From Apostichopus japonicus (lineage: Eukaryota > Echinodermata > Holothuroidea > Aspidochirotida > Stichopodidae): DNA of 64,000 nucleotides. The notes under the pieces are model-generated. The model did no database searches. It was given only the letters and a program-made list of their open reading frames with translations, and was not told where the DNA came from. The position numbers and the translations under genes are program-made. Shown here one piece after another: positions 16,659-28,600 of this stretch. Numbering within the stretch: position 1 is the stretch's first letter; every line of letters starts with the position of its first letter. The stretch is taken from assembly GCF_037975245.1 (NCBI RefSeq), contig NC_092576.1, positions 43,593,611 through 43,657,610 of the forward strand, read 5' to 3'.

Positions 16659-19600
16659 CTGTGGATTGAATAATATGTCCTGAATATTCATCAAAGTGTT
16701 CACGTGTTTACCGATATTCATAAGAAAGGAATACATTGAAGCAATAAAATATATAGCTTAAGGACAGCAAAAGTAGAAGAAATTCACTTTTATAACAAAT
16801 TAATTTCTGGAACCTTAAGTAACATTCATCAAGATCAAGGTATCATTAAAGTCACGTTTTCATTCGCGGTGTCATGTGACGCATGTGCCCATGTGCGAAC
16901 TTGTGTGTGATACATCGCCAACCATTTGTTCCTAACCTTAATCTGATAGAAACAAGATATTCATACTGCTTGTACTGACCATACGAGTGCTTTGAAACGG
17001 GACATGACACTACAGTATAGAAAAAACTTGTCCCAACTGGGTGCCATGCACCATTTAAGTCATGAATATTCATAACTAAGTCACCTCTATTTGCTACTGC
17101 AGCATGGCATAGTCAAATTTGTGAATAATCATTAAGTTATAGTAAGCTTTACTTTTTAATGCTTACTCCAGCAGCCGAGAACAATTCTTTGAATATTCAG
17201 ATACGTACCTCAACAGGCAGGATGGGTGTGCTATTCCGAAACGTATGATCAAATACCTGAATATTCATTTCCTTAATGACACCATCCAAAATTTAACTCC
17301 CACCCAGCCATTATTAAATCTCATGAATATTCATATCACTAACTTGAGCAATTTCGATTTGTATGCCACTCCGCCGGGCATGACGGTTTGTATGAAGATA
17401 GGCTGTGGTCCGTGTGAGCTGTCGATTCCACCAGTGATGATAAAGCCTAACGATTCCTCCTTTGCCTTCTGCAATGAGACCTTTTTGCTGTTGTCAATTT
17501 GCCTATAAAAGATAACAATAAAACTATTAAAGATACGCACGTGAATACTATTATTGTACAATTGAATATATAAACACGTGTAGATCGATCCTCGACCTTT
17601 GACCTACATTCAGTCATACCTCGACCATTTTGACCTACATCCATTGTGCAAGCGTACCCTTTTGTGGGGCCTCGTGGGTACCTCACGTGACAAAACACCG
17701 TCATTATCACGTGAGTAATGTCTCGGGTATTTGGGTAGACTTGTGTAGACTGTGGATTTCGTGCTCATGCTCTAGCTTCGATGACTCTAATTATAAAAAA
17801 AGTAGCTTCTTTTTCTTCAAAACAGATTTGATTCCTGCAGTAAAGTTGTCTTTCGTTTGAGACAACGAACAATGATTTAAATACGTACAAAGCAGTGTTG
17901 GAACTCTATATTAAACACATATATGCACAGTGCAGTTAGTGCGTGGAGACAGGTATAGTAATGCACGGGTCAATATTTAAACTTACGGTGGTAAAGCTAG
18001 CCATTTTAACCAAGATGGATGATAACTGTTTCCATTCCCGCCATTTTCGATGTCGTCTGCTTCTATGACTTTGAATGAGACCTGTCTGGAATTTTTGTTG
18101 GCTTTTTGGACTTTATCCAAGCATTCCTGGTGACTTAAATCTGACAGTTTCTTGCCATCCACGGCCAAAATGATGTCTCCAACCTTCAATTTCACCAAGA
18201 AAAAAAATGATTGAAAGAAAGAGGTAAAAGAACTGACATTTACAAAACAGTTTGCACAAACCAAGGACAGATTTGTAATCGCGGTCTTTAAATGTGCAAA
18301 ACAATTTCTAACTATCAGAATTATAGAGACTGACTGTCATTATAGGTATTAATAGCATATAAACAAGTTCTGTAGTTGTAGAAATTACACAGGCGTTGTT
18401 GTGCTACAATGAAAGACTTGTTCCAAGTCGTTTCTTATAACACACCTAAGCAATGTAGGCCTAATATCTTGCACAAACAAAAATAGCTTGTGACTAAAAA
18501 AAGCAAGATACAAAAAAGATCGGTTATTGTGAAACAAGTGCAACGATACAGAGAGTTCGCCTTGTATATCTCAATGAGTTCCCCTACATCATTCCAAACC
18601 GTATACGGGGAGGGGGGAGGCGATAGGGCTGGGGAGGGGGGGGTGCTGCATAGAGGAAACAGTTTGTTGACACATTTACCATTGTGTAATGCAAGGGTAT
18701 TGATATAAAGCGCTTATGATAAGGTTCTGAATAATGAGGCCTCTCCAAATTATTTCTATTGTTACAGAAATATAATTTGTTTTATAAATAGACATTTATT
18801 TAGACCATCCTTTTAAAGCCTATCTTAGTAAATCAAGATAAGCTAAAACCTGTTTAATTTTAACAAGTTTTAACAATAATTTTACTGTATTCCCCAAGGC
18901 GATATCTCGTGTTATATTCTACTTTAAAGTTCATGAACGTTTTAGTTTGATTCAACGTTGTGTTCAGATATGAGCAAATGTGGCCTACAGTCAACATTCA
19001 AACCCCACAGAAGGTCTATACAATCAGCAACATCAAAACAAGGTAGTTAGTAACAAGCCCGCCTACACACTGCGCAATACACACTGCGCAACTGTATACA
19101 TAAACCAATTGGCCAATAGCGTTGCTTCTTTCATTCTTTACATTTAATCCTACCTTATTTTATACTAAATGTAATAGCTATTGAAGCGTAAAGGTAACGC
19201 AAACTGCCCTTTTTGTCTGTTTTGTTTTTTGGCTACCATTACTTAATGCCATTGTATTAATACCTTACCTAAGGTGATTCGATGTATAAAACCATTGACA
19301 ACAAAAGACTGTACACAATGACAGAGGTGGTGCCCACACCTTTTGTTTAAACAATGCTAAACCTATTGTGTCTGCATTGAAAGTATGCAAGATATGTGCA
19401 AATTACAGATGTAATTTGTGCGTTAGTTGTGTGAAGTCAAACCTAGTTCATACGGGTACCTGTGTGTTCCATTGTGTTAATTTTGTTTCAGAAGTTCAAG
19501 GTTCAGATTTATCAGTCGACTATGCTAGTATGTCAGTCACGAAACTATCATGTTTTGTATTCTATTTTCCGCCACGTATTATTAAGATATGAATATTTAT

Positions 19601-22600
19601 GTTGTCGTAATACAGAAATATTGATTTTCTATATAACCTAACCAGTCGTCAACCTTATGATCACAGTTAAGGCATTTGTTTAAGGATATGTCCGATCGAA
19701 CGTGCATTCCCATGAACAGAAGAACACATTTCCTTAGCAAATATTGCACCAAGAATAACGAGGTGCCCCGCGTCACCCAATTTTTGTCTATACTGTAGTG
19801 TCATATCACGCTTAAAAGCAATCGTATTGTCAGTACGAGCAGTATGAATATCATGTTTCTATCAGATAGAGGTTAGGAACTGTTTAAACTGTCCAAACGA
19901 GTGCTTTGAAGCATACCATGAGAGGACAGTTTAGAGAGGTAATAGCATTATGAAATTGTCCCAACTGGCTGCCCGCGTGATCAAATTCATGAATAATCAT
20001 ACACGCGAAGTAAAATGCACCCAGTTGGGACAATATTTTCTATACTGTAGTGTCATGTTCCGCTTCAGAGCACTCGTATTGTCACTACGAGCAGTACGAT
20101 TTCATGTTTCTATCTGATCAAGGTTAGGAACTGTTTGTACTGTCATTACCAGTGCTTTGAAGCATGATATTGGAGTACAGTTTAGAGAGGTATTAGCATT
20201 AGGAAATTGTCCCAACTGGCTGTAAAATAAGCATCATTGATTTATATTCTCCCTCGCTTGGTATAATCAAACTCATGAGTATTTATGTTCATTGAATATG
20301 CTATAAGTCACCACCATGTATGATCAAATTCTTGACTCGTCATGTACAGGAGCAACCATGAATTGTGTTTGAAATGCATATTCTCTGCATATATGACAAA
20401 GTTATATGTAATCGTACTAATGGCTTTGTACTCATAGTGCAGGTGCTAGTGCAAACTGCTTTACTGTCACTTTATAACTTGGTTGCAGAAGTTGACAACA
20501 AGTTTATCTTCCAATGGCACTAGCAGTATTCTGCCAAACACATTTGAAAGGTATTTGCAATGGAGGAAAATTGTGCGAAAACATGTCTTTTAAGAAGAAA
20601 ATATGACCTTGTTAGTTTTCTGGTTGGGTCAAATTTCAAGAATGTATATCGTTTTATGCATTATACAGAATAGCAATATGGTACAGTCTGGGCAGACATG
20701 TATTGCGTCCGTATATACTAATACATATATTCCAGCAGAGTTATATGTTACTCGTACTCATGGATTTGTACTCACAGTATAGGTACTAGTGCAAACTATT
20801 TCACTCATACTCATGGCCTTGTATAGTACAGTATAAGTATGTTATAGGGTACAGTTTGGTAACTATGTATAGCTTTGGATGCTACTATGAATGGTATAAA
20901 AGGAGAGTATATATGTATAGTATTGCTCTACAGTGTACAGTATGATATGATACTGTGTGAGTGTATGATTCTATAGAATAGTGTGTATCGAGTAGTATGT
21001 GTGATAGTGTATTAAGTGTATAATATGTATTATGTGTATAATTATGTAATGTAATATGGATGAGGGCAAATAGTTTAGAGTACTTTGTATAGAATAGAGT
21101 GTGTGATACTGTGTATAGTATATAATAAGAATCATGCATAAAGGATGAATAATGTATGATTACGTAATACAGGGTTCTGCCGCTGCCGGTCGGCGCCGGT
21201 CGGGCCCGACCAGCACGCTGAATTACCGACCGCCACAATCTGCCTGAGTGACTTTTCCGACCGGCACTTATTTTCGATAGGAACTCCAAAAAACAGCTCC
21301 ATAGCCGGAGGGTCGAACGTACAGACACAATCTGTTTGAGACTAGGGGAAATCCAGTTCATAACTGTTCCAAATACTGTTCTGAAATATCCAACACATCA
21401 CAGTGTCATACTTAGTAAAAATTACCAGAGTTCCGCATTCCAGACCAATGACTGTTTTCCGTTTCCAACTCCCGATCGTACTTTTGATAGTTTCATTTAT
21501 ATCTATTTTTATCGCGCGAGACACAGGCACTATCCAGCTAGCTAGTACACATACGGCCGTTAACCTTCGTATATGGCAAGCCATGTGGGACAAACACTGC
21601 ATAATATATCCGCGTATTAATTCGAATATATACGCGTATTAATTCGAATATACATGTGTTGTAGCCTACATGTGTAAAGTTTCGCTTTTTGAAGCGATCT
21701 CGCGAGCCCGCCAAAACATGTATCGTTGGTATATGTACACAGCAAGAGCGGAAATGTTTTTTCGTGTATATCCTAATTAATCCGTGCATATATTGGATTT
21801 AATCCTCATAGGCCTATGTATTTTATTTAATACGTGTATATATTCGAATTAATACGTGTATATATTCGAATTAATACGTGTAAATATTCGAATTAATACG
21901 TGTATATATTCGAATTAATACGTGTATATATTCGAATTAATACGCGGATATATTTAAGCCATATGATTGGCTTATAATATATACGCGTATATATTCGAAT
22001 TAATACGCGTATAAATTCCAATTAATACGCGGATATATTATGCAGTGTTTGTCCCACATGGCTTGCCATATTATGTTCGTAGCGGGTGAATTTACATCAT
22101 ATTGCATTAGGCACGAGTGACAAGGGCTGGATAACCTTGCGAACCGTCCGAACCATGGGTTCGCGGGAAATCCGCGATGCTCGCGGGAAATCCAGCCCGG
22201 CTGGCGAAAAAAAAATCGGACAAAAAAAAAAATAGAAATACTGATATCCAGTCATTGCCTCCTGCAGGTAAGTTGCCAGACTATGGCAAAGAAACAGTCA
22301 CTGCTGCCCATGGCTTCTTCGAAGCTAATGCTGTCTTAGGTACTCTTGATGAGTTGCAACAGGAGTGGTTGTCTCTCAAAAATTACATCACAAAAGTTCC
22401 TGAGATGTCAGACACAGAACTCATTCAGAGGGTTGTGTACAAGGCAAGCATTGCAGGCTATGTACCCCAACTTCAGTCAACTCGCGAAGATCCTTCGGGT
22501 CATCCCAACAAACACAGCTGACCCAGAGAGATTATTCTCTCAAATGAAGCTGATTAAAACCAAAGTGAGAAACAGAATGGTGGAGCAGACACTTGATGCT

Positions 22601-25600
22601 ATTCTTAGGGTTGTGATAGAAGGTCCTCCCCTGGATAAATTCCCTGTCAGAAGGGCAGTGCAACTCTGGGCTAGGAAGAAGAGTCGAAGACTCACACACT
22701 GCGTCTGCTGAGTGGTCAGAGTCGGCAGTCACTGCTGTAATTATGTGATATCCTTTCAATGGACCGATTTCATAGGCCCGATGTTGAATAAATGAGAGAG
22801 AATACATAATTCATTATGATTCGTCTTTATTTGGGAGTGGACTCTCACTCACTGTCCATCTAAAATTATTATCTCAGCCTGAATAATTTATTTAATAGGC
22901 ACCACCGGCTGGTCTGTACTCTTTTTTCATTAATTATGAAAAATTCCAGACATGAGATCTCATTTCAAAGCTGTCTACATGTGGCTCAGAATACTCGGGA
23001 AGGGCCGTTTCCGGCCATCTGGGGGGTTTCCAAAACCCAAAATTTTCTTGTACGCTCCGCGCCAACCGATGGTGGCGTTCCGCTTAGATAGTCCTGCCGG
23101 CACTCAATCCACCCTGGGCAGAACCCTGGTAATATAATATGGATGTGTGCATATAGTATAGAACAGCCAATTTGGGCAATTTTCCATATCATGTTTCAAA
23201 GCACTCGCATTGACAGTAAAAACAGTTCCTCAACACTTTTTGCCTATTCATTCTGCTCATAATGACAGTAGGAGTGCTCTGAAGCGGGCGGGACATGACA
23301 GTACAGTATAGGAAGAATTGTCCCAATTGGGTGTTTAGAATATGGATTAGTGTAATGGTGTGTAAAGGTTGCGCGCGGCGTGTGTGTGTGATATCGTATA
23401 TAGGATAGGGTATAGATCATATGCATGAATATGCAATAGCCTATATAGAATATGCATGAGTGCATGAACATGTTTACTTGGCATATAGAGTGTGGACGAT
23501 TGTACATAGTGCAGAATAGTGTATGCGTTCGTATGGAGTAATAACTTTACTTCATAATACAGAATAGCGTACTACCTTCAGAGACCCCAGAACCACCTTC
23601 ACAAATGTATTGTACCATAGCAACATTGTGTTATCTACAGAGTGATGACATAATGATATCTGCCTAAACTTAACAGTTCAGTCGCTTTGACAGTTGAACC
23701 TTCTTCAATGAAAGGGTTTATTTCTACAATAACTGGTATAATAAAGCTTTAACCTACACGAATTATGCAAGCTGCTCTTTAGTTTAATTAATGTTTTACA
23801 TTTTTCTTTGTTTCAACCAGTGTTTTTTTATGTTATTCATTTTCCCTCTATAATCCCTGGACTTTTAGTTTTGCAATAACCTTTATTGAAGAATCAAACT
23901 TACATTGAGTTGTCCCGATCGACCGACGCAACCGTCTGGGCCTATCTTGGATACGTATATAGGAATGTTAACCTTAGGACTAATGCCACCAGCCAAAGAC
24001 ATCCCCAGTTTCTCACTGGATGAACACTGTTAAGACAAAATGGAAGTAAAGAGGTTAGTCAAATAAAGAAATCGGAAGTTGTGAGAGCCATAAGTAGAAG
24101 GCAAGTCGTGTGATCGGGAAAATTCAGCCAAAAAGAGGCTTCGTGGTCCCTACCAACAACTTCTAGAGGTAGAACTAGAGAAGATTATCTGTGACGGTGG
24201 CTACCCACTAGGTGTGGTTCTGGACAGAACGGTGATCACTCGAATGATGCGGGTTCGCCATTGGCCGGTACAAATTGACACGACTCCCCATTTATTCCAC
24301 AATGAATACTACTTCATAACTTACATTCGAACGCTAGAGTTTGCCTATTTGGTACCTTTTGTTTTCACTGTTCCGGTCTCTTGCCTTGAAGGGCACCTCC
24401 TTGGTATTATCCCCCCCCTAATCCCCCTCCCCCTCCACACTTAACAAGGCATTATGACCCTCATGTTGGTTACCAGTTTTACAATGTGTTCAAATTTTAG
24501 TCCTACCATCGATACCCTCCTAAGGTCGTTGCCATTTATTCCCTCTCATTGGTACCCTAACTATCTAATAATCCGCCATAGATCCAACATAAACCTATGG
24601 TATGTCAACGCCATATCCCTCCTTCGACCCCACCCCCTCCCCGCCCCTTCCGCTCTATATCGTTTTCCGACAGCATTTTCACATACCTTTGTATTCCAGT
24701 TTCAACGCGTGTCTGGTTCCACGACACGGAGGCCATATCTTTCCCCTTCCCTCCCTGCTAATGTATTAAGTCCTTCATTCTCCCCTGGTGAATCCCCTAC
24801 CCTCCCTACCCCCTACCCCTCATACATACACACATTTACGTTTGAAATCATATACACGCAGTAACACCACCGCCCTCCTTTCACCCTCATATTTATCCAC
24901 AATAAAGTTATCCTAACTTTTGTATGACCACAATTTACACACAATGAAAGTTATCCTACCTTTTGTACCTTATGTGACTACCGTTTACACACAATAACAG
25001 CTATCCTACCTTTTGTATGACTACAGTTTACAAACAATGAAAGTGATCCTACCTTTTGTATGACTACAGTTTACACACAATGAAAGTTATCCTACCATTT
25101 GTATGACTACAGGTTAAACACAATGAAAGTTATCCTACCTTTTTTATGACTACAGTTTTCTCCGCGCGTGCCCTCGGTATCACCGCCAGTCTAAGTGGTT
25201 GATAAGTCGCCTCGGCGGCCACGGAAGGCTCAAAATCCTTCGAATTTCTCCTTGACTGTTCAGATTTTTCTCTTGCGATCAGTAAGTTAATTTGACGATT
25301 ATTTTGCTGTCAAAGACATTTGAAATTTTTAAAACATTATTATTATTTTCTTTTTAATTATGCATATTTCATTTCATTTATTTGTTTCTTCGCAATATAA
25401 ATACAGAGAAGTTAACTTAGTGACAAAACATATCAACAACAGGGAAAATTGTGAAAGGAAGCACTCCAAAAAATCCAGAGGAATTGTCTAGCAGAGCGCT
25501 CCCATAAGCAAATAGAGAGAACAATACAAGAAAACAGTAACACTTGCACACACCAACCCAATACGTAAAACCTACCCACCCCACCCCACCCCACCCCACC

Positions 25601-28600
25601 CCACCCCACCATCCACAATACATGTATATGTATATGCACATATGCATATAAATATAAAAAATCGTATCCTTTTTTATGAAGTTTATTCGAAACGATTTGA
25701 TGTAAAATGGTGTCAGAAGGTTAGACAATTTTATGAATATTCAATATGTGACGTTGTTATGCATACGTAAACATATATTAACATGATTACCTTAAACAGC
25801 TCAGACACCCTTGCGGGGGGAATTTGGTTAACTCGACGACCGTTGACTTCAACAATCCTATCGTGAGCTTTCAGTCTACGATCACGAGCGGCTACACTGT
25901 CGGGAGTCTGATGAAAAATCAACAATGTTATTAATAGTTTCACTATTTAGAGTCAAAAATTAAAATTGTGAAAGACGAAATTGCCAAGTTATATTATTTG
26001 TAAAGACTGAAAGATCAGGTGATTGTATCGTGATCAAATTCTGGGATTATCAGAGCAAATAATAGCCTTTATTAGATCTTGTTCCCTACATCTAAGAAAA
26101 CAATTTTCCCCTTTCTTTTGCTTTGCTTTTTCCTTTGAGTTTTAGTTTTTGCGAACTTTTAAGTCAAATGTATTTATTGTCTCGCGCTATGTATGTTATA
26201 TAAGTCTTGCAGTAGGTAAGGCGAAATGATTTTGATATTATATATATATTTCTTTTATTGCAATATTGTAGATAATTACCTTAAGTTGATATACAGGTTA
26301 ATATTATTTATAAAGAAATAAACAAGAAAAATAAAAACGGCAAGTATAAAATTTAAAAAAAAATTAGGCTTCATAGCGAAATTAAGAATTAAATGTGGTA
26401 CCATCATAAATGCCTTGTAAGCTATAGTGTAGTCTAAACAAGGTTGGGAAAAAATGTTACCCAATACTGGATATCACATTGTATCCCACCAAAAGTTGAG
26501 TAAAGGTTTGCCCCAAACACAAGTAAAATTACGCCAGTTTTAACTAATTTTAATTGCCAACAAGTGATTCATTGGTCACAATTGCCTGTAAATTAAGATT
26601 TTAGTGGGCAAAACTTCATGAAAAGTTGGTTGGATGCAATAGTAACCAGTTTGGGGTAAAATACTTGAGTGTAGAGGGTGGCTTAACCGTTAAGTTAAGC
26701 AACGAAGAACAAATATAATAAATTTAAAATAAAAATAAAAGATGTTATTATAGAAGTGGATGATTTGGGATTATTAAAGTCGACATTTTTTACAGTTTCG
26801 ATGAAGTTGGTTTGTCAGCAAGATTCTAAAACGTTGACAAACCCATGCCATGAATGAGATGTATGTATTTATGAAAGATAAAGATGCATCATCTTACCAC
26901 ATTGACAATGAAAACGCCTGGTTGTTTTCTACCGAAAAAGAAGGGCAAAAGATAAATTAAAATAAGTACTTTGAACAGAATTTAACTTTGACAATGTTTT
27001 GTTAAGTTGTAGTAAAAAAAAAACACTTACATAATCATGCAAATAATATTTTATTCTCCACACCTTTCTGTCTTTGCCCTTCTCTAGTGTATTCCTTACT
27101 CACTTCCCTTAATCCTCTCTTGGTCCCTCTACAGTTTATCTCCTACCTCTCCTCTTCCCTCTGTAGGTTTCTTTCTTTCTTCTCACCATCCCTTGTCTAC
27201 TAATCCCCTTAGGCCTACATATATCTTTTCGTGTTCACAATGCTCATTAACCTGTCTGTATTCTGTGCATGTTTTTGCCCCTTCTGTTACTGTTACTTGT
27301 CATTTAGCCTCTGAAAAAGATCCTGCTAGGATCGAAACGTCAGGCCAACTTACACTTTACACATTCTCTTACACAGGCTCTTTAGTGGATAAGCAGTTTG
27401 CTAACAGTTTTATTTTATTTTGATTTTACTCATATTAACGACAAATAAATCGATTGATTTTCTTTCCCTCTCAGATTTGTTAAAATAAAAAACATTTAGA
27501 ATTGTTTGAAAAGTAAACACAAACGTTAATAAATAAAAAAATTTGCGCAAAAGTTTGAAAATATGAACACCAATTTTGATTTATTTTACCTCACGTTATG
27601 CATAATAATAATATTATTATATAATGCCAGAAAACAATATTCCATTTTAGACTTTTCGTCACTTTCAATTATGTAACATAAATCACGAAAAGAAAAAGCG
27701 CATTTAAAAAAAAAACAAAAAAAAAACATTTGACTGTCCATATTTGATATCAGCTAAAGCATATATTCGAATCTAGGTAATGCACAAACTGACGTTCTGA
27801 TGTTTTAATTCAAGCCGTAAATAATGGATGTGTTAAATATCATAGCTAGCTTACTTTTTGCCGGAGATAGATATCCCTAAAGGAACTCCTTTATTCTTCA
27901 TAATGGACACTCGCTTTAGCTCCAGATTCGATGAGAACTTATCCATCTCCCTCTGTTCCCGGTAGACCATCAGTTTGATGGTTCCCTTGGCGCTACTCAA
28001 GGCGTTCTTGGCAACCACGTGTTGTACATCTTGTATGTCCATGTCGTTAACCTGTGAACGACATGGTATCGACCGTAAATATGGTATCGACCGTGGGAAA
28101 TGTCATTTGCCGGAGAGACAATGGTTGTGTAACTTTCCTAGACAGTAGGAAAGTTTACATTGTGGGATAGGGGTAGCAAATGAGGGTTAGCTTAGAAGTC
28201 GTCAAAGCCGCCCCCCCCCCCCCATCCCTAAGTGCCCACACCAGTTAATTAAGCTGGTAATTTATATCACTAATTTATTATAAATCATTAAGACTTAAGT
28301 AACATTAATAATGCAACATCCATTCAAAAGTGTTCATACATAACAAAAACCCTTTCCAGCAATTTCGAACCATTTGAAGCACGTGTAAATTATTTGTGGG
28401 AAAATGTTTTCTGTAGATGGTGTAGTTTATTATTCTCTCTTTTTCTATTAAAAATACGGCATATAAAATTTTAGTTTATCGATGAATTCAAGGGCTGGAA
28501 AGTTATATATTACGGTTTTAACGATTGTTAGTTACTACGCATGCTCACATCAAAACGTAGCACTCACATACTGGCATAGGAAAATAGGTTATGTAAACAA

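Larger units (their letters stand above)
21170..23128 (+). mobile_element. hAT element with transposase remnant
   Basis: Ends CAGGGTTCTGCC and GGCAGAACCCTG are perfect 12-bp inverted repeats, flanked by GTAATA on both sides (21164-21169, 23129-23134). The interior holds a hAT C-terminal transposase relic on plus and a nested palindromic insert at about 21570-22075. It lies in LNX intron 9, opposite to the gene. Confidence 0.85.

Noticed and set aside
20885-21361. 158-codon minus-strand frame
   Set aside because: Composed of TA/GTA-rich simple sequence running into the hAT end; Tyr/His/Ser bias from repeats.
24214-24864. Two plus-strand frames (76 and 136 codons)
   Set aside because: Pro/Thr/Leu bias of a CT-rich intron; no domain and no splice context. 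LNX intron 8 overlaps here.
24900-25165. CRISPR-like array of 43-bp units
   Set aside because: Units are contiguous without unique spacers and lie in an animal gene; it is a minisatellite derived from an exon edge.
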